A stretch of DNA of 64,000 nt from Pseudarthrobacter sp. W1I19 (GCF_030817835.1 NZ_JAUSZR010000001.1:1984001-2048000), one strand, 5' to 3'. Numbered from the stretch's first letter, positions 8,416 through 18,319 are shown. Translations and numbers: made by a program. Notes: generated by a model not told the origin, from the letters alone.

Positions 8416-9538
8416 ATGCCAAGTTCCTGTGCCTTCTGCGGCTCCACGCAGCCGCTGACCCGTGAGCATGTTTTTGGCCAGTGGGTGAGCAAGATTGGTC
8501 TTGACCTCAGCCCCGCCATGCACCACGCGGGTGCGTTGAATGGCTTGCCTCGGGACATGGGGGACCAGCCTCCCTATCGGCTGCAGGTGAAGAAGTTCTG
8601 TGCACCCTGCAACAACGGGTGGATGAGCCAGCTGGAAAATGCCGCCCAGCGTGTCCTCACTCCGTTTATCCTCGGTAAGCCTGGAACGATTGCGGTCGAA
8701 GATCAAGCTGTGATAGCCATGTGGGCGCAGAAGACCGCCCTCACGGCGATGCTCGTATCCAGTGAGAAGCAGCGCGATGAGGGATACGGCCTTGCGCCAT
8801 CCGAGTACATCGCTTTGTACGAACAGCGGGAACGGATGCAACCCCTTGATGCCAGCCAGATTTGGGTCGGCAAGTACGTAGGGGACAGATGGTTTTTCCG
8901 GCGTGCGGGTGACACCGATGGTCGTACATGTGCCGGGGAGCCCGGAACCAGATGTACCGCAAGGGCATGCTCTCACCATCGTGCTCGGTCAGCTCGTCAT
9001 CCAGGGGCTACGGTTCACGTCGCCGGCTTTGGAAGTGAATGTGACGACCGAGCTGCAGATGCCGCAACTATGGCCAAGCGGCGCGGCGCTGCAATGGCCG
9101 GGCGGACAACCCTGCACTGAGGAATCGTTCCTCCGTTTCGCCGACGGGAAGATGATCAGATCTACGGTCGAACATTTGGAGTTGCATCCATGGCGTCCAG
9201 CGGTTGATGTGGCGCAGAGCATGCTCGTGGAGGACCAGGTTAAGGTCCCCGCGATGTGTAGGAAACACGTCGTCTCCTATCCGGCAGCCTTGCTCAGGGA
9301 AGCGATGAGGGGAAGATTCTACGCATTCCTAAGGGAATGCGAATGTGGGGTCACGTATCTGATTCAGACTGACTCCGATCGCTCCCGGTTCAGGGCCCAC
9401 GACACCGCCGCGCTCGAGATATACGCGAATCTGCCGGGGGAAGAGCGATTGATTCAGAACCATGCAGGGAATTTCGTCTGTAAAAGGCTGCCTGCCGATG
9501 CCGATGCAGCCATAGCACTTGCAGCATCGCGGCGGTAA
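8416..9538 (+). pseudogene. HNH endonuclease-like gene, frameshifted
   Basis: The first frame begins MPSSCAFCGSTQPLTREHVF and contains two CxxC zinc knuckles (C5/C8 and KKFCAPCNNGW) with a His between them, the pattern of HNH-type proteins. After WVGKYVGDRW the reading frame leaves the family. The next frame continues with GVRVTPMVVHVPG and HALTIVLGQLVIQG and runs to a stop at 9538. An extra T in the TTTTT run at 8893-8897 restores one protein of about 370 residues. The gene is thus either inactivated or misread. It follows the HTH gene on the same strand. Confidence 0.65.
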
Positions 9539-9815
9539 GCGTCGTGGTCTTGGGCGCCGGTTCATCGCCGAGAAGTAGGTGCAGGGAAAATTCAGCTGAA
9601 TCGATGGCTGACGGAGCCGGGGTTCGATGGCAGACCACATTTTCGCACAGATCATCAGGAGCCATCTTCAAGGTCGGCCTTCGGATCCTGTATATGATCA
9701 CTACGGGTGAGCCCTTGGCCCATGCAACGCCAAGGCACAGTAGCACCGACCGCGGGGAGCGGAGGTGTAGTCCCGATAGTCGCATGACTGAGGGTTATTT
9801 TTGGGGGCAGTTGAA

Positions 9816-10663
9816 ATGATGTTCGGGGAAGGGTTGTTCGCCAACGGCCGGCCTGAGTACGAAAAGGAACTCGGAGCGGGCATCACTGAGGCGAAAGTGC
9901 TGATCACGGTCAAGGCCGCTCCACAGCCCTCGGCTAACCACGGTGACACTGTTTGCGTGGCAGGTCTCAGACTTGCGGAAGGTGGCCCGGAATGGATTCG
10001 TCTTTACCCGATCCCCTTCCGCTATCTCGAGGCCGACGCGAAATTCAAGAAGTACGACATCGTGAAACTAAGGGTCACACCAGCGTCCAAAGATCGACGA
10101 CCCGAGAGCTACACCCCGATCCTTGACTCTTTGACCATCGACTCCCACCTTGAGCCCTGGAAGCCACGGCACCCACACGTTGATCCGCTCATCGGTGCGT
10201 TCAACACCTGCGAACTCAACGCCCGCGCCTTGAATGGATCGGCCGGCCCATCCCTGGCTGCAGTAGTTCCCGCGGACATCGACAAGCTGGAATTACGACT
10301 TTTCGACGGGTGGACCTCGGAACAACAAGCCAAGATGGAAGCGCATCTGCACCAAGACACACTCTTTGGACCCAAGACGGACAAATCGATCCTGTCCCCG
10401 CCGCGATTTGAAGGTCATTATCGCTACCGCTGCACTGGCAGGATTTGCAAAGGACACCGGCAAGGTCTGCTGGATTGGGAGTTCACTGAACTTCAGCGGA
10501 GGCACGCGGGGGACACTGATGAAGCAGCCAAAGCGGCAATCCAAAAGAGATTCCTCGATCAACTGTGCGCTCCGGCCCGCGGTCCGGCGTTCTTCTTGGG
10601 CAACCAGCTGAAAGACCCCAGGCGTTCGGTGTCTTGGGCGTTTACGCAGCAGGGGCCCGTTAG
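9816..10663 (+). CDS. Conserved hypothetical, one-base frameshift near the 3' end
   Basis: The N-terminal half contains EAKVLITVKAAPQPSANHGD and WIRLYPIPFRYLE, and the C-terminal part contains PAFFLGNQLKDP. I associate these blocks with a conserved bacterial family of unknown function often found beside DUF488 genes, as here. The literal frame runs on to 10784 with junk sequence. Inserting one C in the CCCC run at 10616-10619 gives QAFGVLGVYAAGAR and a stop at 10661-10663, which overlaps the stop of the convergent DUF488 gene. That precise fit supports a sequencing or natural one-base loss. ATG 9816 follows GGGGGCAG. Confidence 0.65.
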
Positions 10664-11112
10664 CTCCCGACTAGAGCCGCCAGGCGTTCTTTTACGCGAG
10701 CGAGAACGTATTTGCGGTGGCAGCACAGCTCACTGGCCTCAAAGCACAGCACGGCCACACGCTGCCCCGCGGCAAGGTCGGTGAGCTCAATAATCTTTTC
10801 TGCAGCAACTTCGCCGTCAAGCAGAGACTCGAAACGCTCGCCCGCAACCTTTGCAGCCGCAGTGCCCGGAGCCCAGAAACCTTCACGGTTGTCTTTGGGA
10901 TTCCCTAACGCCGGCATGTGCCTGTAGCCGACGCCGGCCTCGGCTAGTGCTCCGCTCAGCGCCCTCTTTGAGAAGCCTTTTTTCCTTGAGATCGGGTTCA
11001 GCCGAACGTCCACGACCGTCCCGATTTTCCAAGCCGTCAGTTCCTCAAGGAACAACGCAATGTCCTTCCCTTCGTAACCAACACCGATGACGCCGCTCGT
11101 TTCAGTCCACAT
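10660..11112 (-). CDS. DUF488 family protein
   Basis: A 150-residue protein of the DUF488 family: TVVDVRLNPISRKKGFSK near the N terminus, YRHMPALGNPKDNR in the middle, and a late Cys-rich segment AVLCFEASELCCHR. The family is widespread and its biochemical role is not established; the conserved Arg and Cys/His residues suggest a nucleic-acid or nucleotide-related activity. ATG 11112 (MWTETSG) is preferred to a TTG at 11136. The gene is convergent with its usual neighbour and their stop codons overlap. Confidence 0.75.
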   Translation of the reverse strand: MWTETSGVIGVGYEGKDIALFLEELTAWKIGTVVDVRLNPISRKKGFSKRALSGALAEAGVGYRHMPALGNPKDNREGFWAPGTAAAKVAGERFESLLDGEVAAEKIIELTDLAAGQRVAVLCFEASELCCHRKYVLARVKERLAALVGS

Positions 11113-12280
11113 GGTTTCATTCTTGCACGTGGGCAAACTCGGCCGACGTCGAACCCTGCCCCGGTGCTACTCGATGCAGGCGCCCTGTGTCAGCGGACCC
11201 GGCACGAACTTGCGTTCCCTTGGGCTTCAGGTGGTTTCCAGCCTTGCCGCAGCCTCTACCGGGCGGTTAATGCCAGGCCCGGCCGCACCAGCAACGGCCC
11301 TCCTTGTGCTCCCGGATGACAAGGTCGCGTTCCCATATGTGGAAAACGGAAGCAATTGCAGCCTGCGGGCGCGCGCTAACGATGGAAACGTGCCATCGAC
11401 CGCGCGGGAGACAATTGGCGGCGCACCTGTTGACGGCGGCCTCCGCCGGAGACGGGTAATCGTGACCGAATTCGAGCCCGCGTCTCACGGGAGGATAATC
11501 CATGCGCCCGATTGCTCGTCCGTCTGACGGACGCTGGTTGGTTGAGCGAGCACCGTACGACCTGGCCCATGCCGACCCACCTCGTTCTTGAACGTTCGTC
11601 AATCAAGCTCCTCTCCCATGGTCTCTCGCAAGGTCGCTATCGTCCTCCGGTCAAGCTCGGCCCCGCGACTTGGTCGCCGTGCCAGGGGGCCTATTGAATG
11701 CAGAGAACCTTGCCTGAACAAGGAAAACACGGGCCTAAACCGACCCACCCCCTGCCTTAACATTCACTGGCCAGACCGCATGAGCTCCGTGGCACCCAAG
11801 TCGATATCGGAGGTGGGTACCAAAAACCCCGGAATGACGCGGGTTCTGGCCCATGTCCGGACGTCTTTGCGGCACGGGAACGACCCATCTCATTAGTAAC
11901 GTTGGTGCCTTCATGTCACGCCGTGCCGGGCGTGAGGGAATGAGTCCGGCGACGTCCTTGCTGCATGGGATTTAAGACCTCGCCAGGGTGTTTCTCGTTT
12001 AAGTCAGCCCGTCGACCGTGTAGGGGTTGGCTGCTGCTCAGCGAGTTGTGACGGGCAATCGAACTGGTCGCACGAGACGCAGTCCAGGTCCTCGAGCATG
12101 GCGAGACTCTCGCGCTGCCCGTCGACGACAAATGACCGAGCCTGAGGCGGGTGGAATACGAGCGGGGTTGTTGTCGAACTGAAGGCGTGTGACGTCGCTT
12201 GGGCCACCCGGTTTTCACTGTGGCAAAGGGACGAATACTGGCGCGAACAAGCCAACGGGGACTACGAACAAGCCCATAGG
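11113..12280. other. Intergenic stretch with only weak reading frames
   Basis: No gene is convincing in this 1.2-kb stretch. Two minus-strand frames have coding-like third-position GC but no recognisable family. One is 11267-11503 (78 residues, MDYPPVRRGLEFGHDYPSPA...). The other is 12004-12255 (Cys-containing, EDLDCVSCDQFDCPS). They may be small genes or remains of larger ones. No repeat boundary was identified. Confidence 0.3.
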
Positions 12281-12757
12281 TTATGCGGAGGAGTATCCCT
12301 CTGCGTCGGCACTCCACAACTCTGTGGCTTCGTCTAAGGCGAGGCTGGACTGTTCGGACGAGACCGCAAAATTGCATTCCAACCGTTGCTCTGCCCAGTT
12401 GAAATTCAGTGACCAGGCTGAAGGGGCGACTGTTTGCTCAAACCAGTAGGTGATGGTCCATAAGGCGTTGTGACCCTCGTGAGTGACAATCTCCCCTGGG
12501 ATTCCCTCTTTGCCTTCCTGCTTCAATGTCAGCTGCGGTCCGGAAGCTGGCCTATTCCGCAGATAGGACTCTGACTGCGTGCCGATTTCACGTTGCTTTT
12601 CGAGGGACAAGGGTCCTCGGAACCGAGCGCTGACCTGTGCAAGCAACCCGAATGGATAGATCTCGCCGTAGTCCAAGGTGCAAGCCACGCCACTGGAATC
12701 GATGAGACCCTGTCCGGCAACTAAGCCTGGCAGCCAATGTTGTGGTCTTACCGGCAC
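12281..12757 (-). CDS. Hypothetical protein
   Basis: A 158-residue protein starting at GTG 12757 with a good AGGAGATC ribosome binding site six to seven bases upstream. The sequence is soluble and beta-rich, with several aromatic residues (NALWTITYWFEQTV, AWSLNFNWAEQR). No family is recognised. The well-placed start supports a real gene. It lies immediately left of the IS256-family insertion and points away from it; its promoter region (12758-12847) adjoins the insertion site. Confidence 0.6.
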   Translation of the reverse strand: MPVRPQHWLPGLVAGQGLIDSSGVACTLDYGEIYPFGLLAQVSARFRGPLSLEKQREIGTQSESYLRNRPASGPQLTLKQEGKEGIPGEIVTHEGHNALWTITYWFEQTVAPSAWSLNFNWAEQRLECNFAVSSEQSSLALDEATELWSADAEGYSSA

Positions 12758-12847
12758 GTTGATCTCCTGCTACTCGCGCTCATCATACCTGCTCTGATGC
12801 CCCTGCACATGACTAAACAGTGTCCTGATGGGCTCACTTTAGTCGCT

Positions 12848-14227
12848 GGGACTGTCTGAATAACGGTGTGTGGGCTCCGGCCTGATCCGAAAGGAGACGG
12901 CCGTGTCAGAGTCCACGACCGCAATGACAGAGGTGATGATCGATCCTGTGACGGGAGAGATCATCGATCAGAAGGAGCTTGCGGAGCAGTTGCTCGCGCA
13001 GGCCGAGGAACAGGGCATGAGCCTGGTAGGCCCCGGCGGACTGCTGACCCAGCTCACGAGGAACGTGCTCGAGACTGCGCTGGAAGCGGAACTGACCGAG
13101 CACCTCGGCCACGAGCATGGCCAGACACCTATCGCAGGCAACATGCGCAACGGCACCGAACAAAGACCGTGCTGACCGAGATCGGCCCGGTCGAGATCGA
13201 GGTGCCCCGGGACCGGGACGGCTCGTTCGAGCCGGTGATCGTGCCCAAGCGGAAACGGCGTCTGGACGGGATCGATCAAATCGTGCTCTCGCTCTCTGCC
13301 CGCGGGCTGACCACTGGGGAAATCGCCGCGCACTTCGATGAGGTCTACGGAGCCAAGGTCTCTAAAGACACCATCAGCCGCATCACGGAGAAGGTCGCCG
13401 GGGAACTGGCCGAATGGTCAGCCCGGCCTTTGGATCCGGTCTATCCGGTGCTCTTCGTTGACGCGGTCGTGGTCAAGGTCCGTGACGGGCAGGTGCGCAA
13501 CACCCCGTTCTACGTGGTCATGGGAGTCACTACCAACGGGGAAACGGGGATTCTGGGGATCTGGGCCGGCGACGGTGGCGAGGGTGCACGGTTCTGGCTG
13601 CAGGTATTCTCCGAGCTGAAGAACCGGGGCGTGGAAGATGTGTTGATCGCCGTCTGCGACGGACTCAAGGGCCTGCCGGAGGCGATCACGACCACGTGGG
13701 AGCGAACGGTCGTGCAGCAGTGCATCGTGCATCTGATCCGCAACAGTTTCCGCTACGCCGGACGCCAACACCGCGACGGCATCGTCAGGGCACTCAAACC
13801 GGTCTACACGGCCCCATCGGAGCAAGCGGCGAAGGACCGGTTCGCCGAGTTCACCGCCGAATGGGGCAAGCGATATCCCGCAATCGTCCGGCTCTGGGAG
13901 TCCTCCTGGGCTGAATTCGTGCCCTTCCTGGAGTACGACGTGGAGATCCGGCGGGTGATCTGCACAACGAACGCGATCGAGTCGATCAACGCACGCTACC
14001 GGAGGGCTGTGAGGGCCCGCGGGCACTTTCCGAACGAAACCGCTGCCCTGAAATGCCTTTATCTCGTCACCAGATCTCTTGATCCCACCGGCGGGGGCCG
14101 GGCACGCTGGGTGATGAGGTGGAAGCCCGCGCTAAACGCGTTCGCTATTACCTTCGCCGGCCGGTTCGAGAGAATCGCTCAATAATGAAACCGGCCGGAG
14201 CTTACACACCGTTTATCGGACAGTCCC
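12848..14227 (+). mobile_element. IS256-family insertion sequence with 8-bp target duplication
   Basis: The element spans 1,380 bp. The left end GGGACTGTCTGAATAACGG and the inverted right end GGGACTGTCCGATAAACGG continue in close agreement for about 35 bases (through GTGTG and GCTCCGGCC). Both ends are flanked by the direct repeat TAGTCGCT (12840-12847 and 14228-14235), an 8-bp target duplication as expected for IS256-type transposition. The element carries one transposase gene, frameshifted in this sequence. The clean ends and intact duplication indicate a recent insertion. Confidence 0.9.
12903..14185 (+). pseudogene. IS256-family transposase, one-base frameshift
   Basis: The start is GTG 12903 after AAAGGAGA. 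The first 85 residues (TEVMIDPVTGEIIDQKELAE to NMRNGT) and the remainder (KTVLTEIGPVEIEVPRDRDG onward) are in different frames. One C missing near 13156-13157 would rejoin them as NGTRTKTVLTE. The DDE residues are visible in LFVDAVVVKVRDG, LIAVCDGLKGLPE and CTTNAIESINARYRR. The family does not use programmed frameshifting, so the copy is either inactive or carries a sequence error. Confidence 0.85.
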
Positions 14228-14665
14228 TAGTCGCTGGACGGCGAGGCAAGCATGATTTAGCCAGTCCCGATTGGGGAACCTTGGGACGAACGCCTTGGGA
14301 GGCCTCGGCACCCCACACGGGGGTGTCTGCACCTGATATGTAGGCGTTCCTTGTCAAGAGGGCAAGGTTGAGCGGTCCAGGCCTGGGTTGTCTTGGACCG
14401 CTCTTTTGGTGTCCGTTTCCCCTGTGTGGTCCGTTTGGCTGGCGCGTCATGATCGACGGGAGGCGCTGTCATGCTTATATGCGCGGGTTGCGGTCAATGG
14501 CGCTGTCGGCGGCGCTCGGCTTGCAGTACGGGTTGGTCGCGGGTGCCGCGAAGTGGATTTTCTGGGTGTAAGGCTCGAAAGAAGACTTGGTTGCTGTCGT
14601 CGATCTCGACGATGATGCTGTGATGGCGCGGATGCTTACCCAGCGGAAGGGCATGTAAGCAGTAA
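14228..14665. other. Gene-free stretch right of the IS256 element
   Basis: Apart from the 8-bp target duplication at 14228-14235 and the hairpin at 14371-14407, no gene is supported here. A minus-strand frame reads ALPLGKHPRHHSIIVEIDDS at about 14,600-14,650 and may be a fragment of an unidentified gene. Confidence 0.3.
14371..14407 (+). terminator. Rho-independent terminator candidate
   Basis: A perfect 9-bp stem, AGCGGTCCA paired with TGGACCGCT, around a 14-base loop and followed by CTTTT. It lies downstream of the IS256 transposase and could also protect neighbouring genes from readthrough. Confidence 0.6.
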
Positions 14666-14829
14666 GCGAGGGGGCTCCTGGATCGCGGCGTACAATTCAT
14701 TGCCTTCCTGTGCATGAACGACCGACTGTCTTTCGGCAGCTACTAGGCGCTGTCCGAGGCGGGCCTGCGAATACCGGAAGACGTGGCTGTGGTCTCGTTC
14801 GACAAGCAGCGCCGTCTCGCCTGTGATGA
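14666..14829 (+). pseudogene. Relic of a LacI-family regulator
   Basis: One frame reads LLDRGVQFIAFLCMNDRLSF, then GSY, a TAG stop at 14744-14746, and ALSEAGLRIPEDVAVVSFD. This is the characteristic effector-domain segment of LacI/GalR repressors (usual form: NDRxAxGxxxALxExGLRIPEDVxVVGFD). No DNA-binding domain is nearby. Only about 160 bp remain, and the relic abuts the end of the convergent serine hydrolase gene, suggesting that a sugar-type operon once stood here. Confidence 0.7.
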
Positions 14830-14830
14830 C

Positions 14831-16270
14831 TCACACGGCCCGTGCAGTCTCGGGCACCTTCATCGCACGCAGCGGCATGAAACCGAGCGGGTGAGTGGCC
14901 CACTTCGCAGTAAACGTAGAGGTCGATGCATCGAGTACAAGGTGAAGGCGATGTGGAGTCTCAAGGAAGATCACGTCGGCGGCAAGCCTGCCTGCCGAAC
15001 TGGTTGCATCGCCTGAGGCAATCCAGCCGGCACTGGCCGCTGTAACTCCGGCGACGCCCCACGTTCCAATGCCGGGAAAGATGCCGAGACGGTCATCGCC
15101 GTCTACGAGTGTCAGCGACCAGGGGGACCCATTCACTGCCGTGTCCATATCGATGCGATTAAGACTCGGATGATCGTTGCCGGCGGCAGCAGCGTACGAC
15201 CGTGAATCTAGGGGTGGGATCGCCTGGGCGTTGGTCAGGGGAGGAAGGCTCGCAGTCGCCAGTCGTTGCCGGAGGGCTGCGTCTGCAGATGCGTCTGTGG
15301 CAGATGTCTCGTCGCCACTGAAGGCCGGAAGGAGGTGTTCCCAAGCAAGGTCGAGGACCTTCTGCATGTCCATGCTCTGCCCGGTGAGGGCGAGCACGAC
15401 ATCGTATTCGGGCAGTACAACGCAGAACTGGCCGTAGGCGCCGTCGCCGCGGTAGCCGTGCCTGGCCATCCAGAACTGGAATCCATAGCCCTTGCTCCAG
15501 TCTGGGTCGTCCTGAGCCGACGTCGCCACCTTGACGGTGGTGGCCTGGTCGATCCAACTGGTGGAGAGAATCTGCTTTCCATTCCATATACCGCGCTGCA
15601 AATAGAGTTGTCCGAGGCGGGCAATGGCGTCGGTGTCTGCGAACATCCCGCTGTAGCCCTGCTCGCGCCCGGAGTCATCCTGCAGCCACCCAACGTCGCC
15701 GACACCCAGCGGATCGAACAATCGTGAGCGCAAGTACTCGCTCGGTCGCTTCCCAGTCACTCTCTGCACGATGGCCGCCACGGTATAGGTGGATGGCTGG
15801 TTGTAGGCGAAGACCGTTCCGGGATCGCTTTCGAGCGGGGTCATCAAGAAACCACGGACGAGGTTGGTTGGGTCGATCGCCAGCGCCCGCTCCATCGTGT
15901 CCTCGTGGTGGCCTCCGGCCATTGCCAAGGCGTGCCGCACCAGAATCGAGCGAGCACGGGCGTCCGTGACCTCGCCATCCAACTCTGGAAAGTAGCTGAT
16001 CACTGTGTCGTCGAGATCGATAAGTCCCTCATCGACGGCGAAGCCCGCCGCGGTGGACGTGAAGCTCTTGCTAAGCGAGTACAAGAGGCGCGCCCGCTCA
16101 GCTGTGTATGGGTCCCACCATCCCTCAGCGATAACGGCTCCTCCTCGCAGCAGCATGATGCTGTGCGGTTCAACACCGTCAGCCTTTTCCATTCCATCGA
16201 GGAAGGCGAGCACACCTGTCGCATCGACATTGAGTTCTGACGGCGTACGCCGTGGGAGTGATGGGTTCAT
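14831..16270 (-). CDS. Serine hydrolase, beta-lactamase (class C/PBP) fold
   Basis: A 479-residue protein starting at ATG 16270 after GGAGAACAG. The catalytic SxxK motif is S65-L-S-K68 (YSLSKSFTS). A YNQ motif near residue 156 and the GYRGDGAYGQF segment near residue 295 supply the other active-site strands of the beta-lactamase/D-alanyl-D-alanine carboxypeptidase superfamily. There is no signal peptide, so it is probably a cytoplasmic esterase or amidase rather than a resistance enzyme. The last 130 residues form an extra beta-rich domain. It stands alone next to the LacI relic. Confidence 0.8.
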   Translation of the reverse strand: MNPSLPRRTPSELNVDATGVLAFLDGMEKADGVEPHSIMLLRGGAVIAEGWWDPYTAERARLLYSLSKSFTSTAAGFAVDEGLIDLDDTVISYFPELDGEVTDARARSILVRHALAMAGGHHEDTMERALAIDPTNLVRGFLMTPLESDPGTVFAYNQPSTYTVAAIVQRVTGKRPSEYLRSRLFDPLGVGDVGWLQDDSGREQGYSGMFADTDAIARLGQLYLQRGIWNGKQILSTSWIDQATTVKVATSAQDDPDWSKGYGFQFWMARHGYRGDGAYGQFCVVLPEYDVVLALTGQSMDMQKVLDLAWEHLLPAFSGDETSATDASADAALRQRLATASLPPLTNAQAIPPLDSRSYAAAAGNDHPSLNRIDMDTAVNGSPWSLTLVDGDDRLGIFPGIGTWGVAGVTAASAGWIASGDATSSAGRLAADVIFLETPHRLHLVLDASTSTFTAKWATHPLGFMPLRAMKVPETARAV

Positions 16271-16734
16271 GCTTCTGTTCTCCTTGCATAGTGCTCAGGT
16301 CTGCCGGTCATGGCGTGGACGTGTGACGGCACTGCGGTCCCACGGTGGCGAGAATTTGGATGGTTCGTTCTGCTTCGGGAAGTTCCGACCCATGCCCAGC
16401 TCAGTGGCTCTTTGAATCCGCCCAAGCCGGCGGGGCCATCCCCACCGGTACGAGACATGAATCCTGGCAAGGGTCGGAGCCGTTAGCGCGCGCCGTATCC
16501 CAGGGATGTGGATGAACTCCGAGAAGCACTCTTCCAGGGTTTTGGCGGGGAGGCCGGTTTCCCCGCGGGAAGTTCCGGAAGCTTCCTTCGAACAAACAAC
16601 CCCCGCAACCCTTTGCCTTGGCTTGTTCTTCCCGAAGACACTCAATTTAGGAGCACCTCACTGGTTGGCATAAACGCAGCGAGTCCGACGGTTACTGCCA
16701 ACTAGGAGGCTTCGCCGTTGATGTGCGCTGTCGG
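16271..16734. other. Intergenic stretch, no gene seen
   Basis: All frames are short and lack family features or credible start sites. The stretch contains the upstream region of the serine hydrolase gene. Confidence 0.5.
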
Positions 16735-17148
16735 TCAGCTGTCTTCCTCAGGCCTTAAATCCATGGCGAGCCAGGCAAATGCCTCAGAAAGGGACGTAAA
16801 CAGTCTCGCCGTACCGCTGGGCCGCACTTTGCTCACGTAAAAATACGCTGTTGCCCAGTCGACGGGTGAACAAGCGACTATAGCCAGCCGAGTAACGGGC
16901 AACGCTCCTGCAGCCACCGCTTCATGCACCCGGTAGTTCACCGTTCGTACACCGCATAGCTCAATAAGCAGAAAATGGACAGCGTCTGCCCTTACTTGCG
17001 CGACGCTTGCCATCGCGGCTGTGACATTTTCTTCAGTAACCTCTGGAGCACGCCACTGCAGGTGAATGACACCGCCAGAGACCATGACATGGTTCTGATT
17101 CTCAACCTGCTGAATAGGAATGCTTCTCCAAAGGGCAATTTCACTCAC
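16735..17148 (-). CDS. STAS/SEC14-like (DUF7793) protein
   Basis: A 137-residue protein. VIHLQWRAPEVTEENVTAAM, FLLIELCGVRTVNYRVHEAV and RLAIVACSPVDWATAYFYVS, ending in ARLFTSLSEAFAWL, match the small STAS/SEC14-like proteins common in Arthrobacter and relatives. They are thought to have an anti-sigma-antagonist-like fold and their ligand is unknown. The hydrophobic strand RLAIVACSPVDW is typical. It is a single gene with no visible partner. Confidence 0.65.
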   Translation of the reverse strand: MSEIALWRSIPIQQVENQNHVMVSGGVIHLQWRAPEVTEENVTAAMASVAQVRADAVHFLLIELCGVRTVNYRVHEAVAAGALPVTRLAIVACSPVDWATAYFYVSKVRPSGTARLFTSLSEAFAWLAMDLRPEEDS

Positions 17149-17481
17149 ATGAACTAAACGGAAAGACGGGGGAGGTCCTTGCCGCCGTCAATGACAGCCA
17201 GCAAGGTGCCGGCGGGATGGCCGGGAGGCTGCTGGCGAAAGACATCGGCGAGCCCGCAGGATGCCGCCCTTAGACGTGCATTAGCACCGGGAGGCACTAG
17301 ACAGACAGCGAGCGAGGTACACACCCACGCATCGCGTCACCGTCTCGACCGGGCCAGCAATTGGAGGTCGTGAGTGTTACACCGTCGCTGACACGTCGAT
17401 CGAGCATTCGCCCATCGGTCTGGGTTTCCCGCTGTCCAATCCAGGGAACCCTGTACTGCAAGATGCCGCCCGCCATCTAGG
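17149..17481. other. Intergenic stretch, no gene seen
   Basis: No frame shows a recognisable product and no clear hairpin was seen. Confidence 0.5.
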
Positions 17482-18072
17482 TCAGACCGGCGGCTCAGGG
17501 TCGTATTGGATTCCCCGACGGACTTCGCGGGCACGGTCAGGACCGGCGAGTCGCCGTACTAAGTGCAGGGTCATATCAATGCCTGCACTTACGCCTGCAC
17601 TCGTGATCAAGTCGCCGTCGTCAACGTACCTGTCCTGCGTCCTCAAGCTGATTGTCGGATCCAGTTCCGCGAGTAGAGCGACATCATTCCAGTAGGTCGT
17701 GGCAGGACGGTTCTCTAGCAATCCAGCGGCAGCGTAAACGAGCGCACCAGAGCAAACGCTCGTCATCAGCGGGGTCTTGACTCGCTGCCGTTGCACCCAA
17801 TCAAGATGTCCGGTGTCCCTCATCAATATACGGGTGCCGGGACCGCCGGGATGCAGGAATACGTCATAGTGAGGAGCATCGGCAAAAGAGTGATGTGCGC
17901 CCAACGTGAGTCCCTTGGAGGCAAGCACGTGCTTCCCGTCCTTCGACACCGTGGATACTCCAAACCCATCTTCGGGAAATCTTTTAGTCCAGTGCGATAG
18001 GACTTCCCAGGGGCCGACAGCATCGAGCTCTTCGACGCCGTCGAAGAGGAAAATTCCTATGTGCCGTGTCAT
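17482..18072 (-). CDS. DJ-1/PfpI family protein (isonitrile hydratase-like)
   Basis: A 196-residue protein. It opens with IGIFLFDGVEELDAVGPWEV, has the flavodoxin-like DJ-1 core, and carries a nucleophile Cys in PLMTSVCSGALVYAAAGLLE. The FDGVEELDAVGPWEV opening with the SVCSGA elbow is typical of the isonitrile hydratase/ThiJ subgroup. The ATG start matches the usual N terminus. It belongs to a local set of DJ-1-type genes: the regulator at 19102-20052 carries a homologous domain, and a cyclase-family gene lies between them. They may act on a shared substrate. Confidence 0.8.
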   Translation of the reverse strand: MTRHIGIFLFDGVEELDAVGPWEVLSHWTKRFPEDGFGVSTVSKDGKHVLASKGLTLGAHHSFADAPHYDVFLHPGGPGTRILMRDTGHLDWVQRQRVKTPLMTSVCSGALVYAAAGLLENRPATTYWNDVALLAELDPTISLRTQDRYVDDGDLITSAGVSAGIDMTLHLVRRLAGPDRAREVRRGIQYDPEPPV

Positions 18073-18091
18073 TGTGGGTCCGCCTTAGTCA

Positions 18092-18319
18092 TCATGCAGC
18101 CAACGATGTCATAGCTTTTCCGGCCCTGTAATGGGCAGAAACGCCTAATGACGAAAGTATTCTGCTGATTGCCTTGACGACGCTTGCGGGCAAACCGAGC
18201 GACGCACCATGCCCAATATGCCCGGCCCTGACGCCTTTTTCAGTGGCCGCGAACATCCCACGCTGAACCGCAGCCTGTAGCGGCATGCCGTCGCACGTGG
18301 GGACATCAGAGTTCTGCAT
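18092..18319 (-). CDS. Small hypothetical protein overlapping the cyclase gene
   Basis: A possible 75-residue product starting inside the last codons of the cyclase gene (14-base overlap). The C-terminal half, ASLGLPASVVKAISRILSSL, looks like an amphipathic helix. No family is recognised. Translational coupling is plausible, but the frame could equally be a remnant. Confidence 0.35.
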   Translation of the reverse strand: MQNSDVPTCDGMPLQAAVQRGMFAATEKGVRAGHIGHGASLGLPASVVKAISRILSSLGVSAHYRAGKAMTSLAA

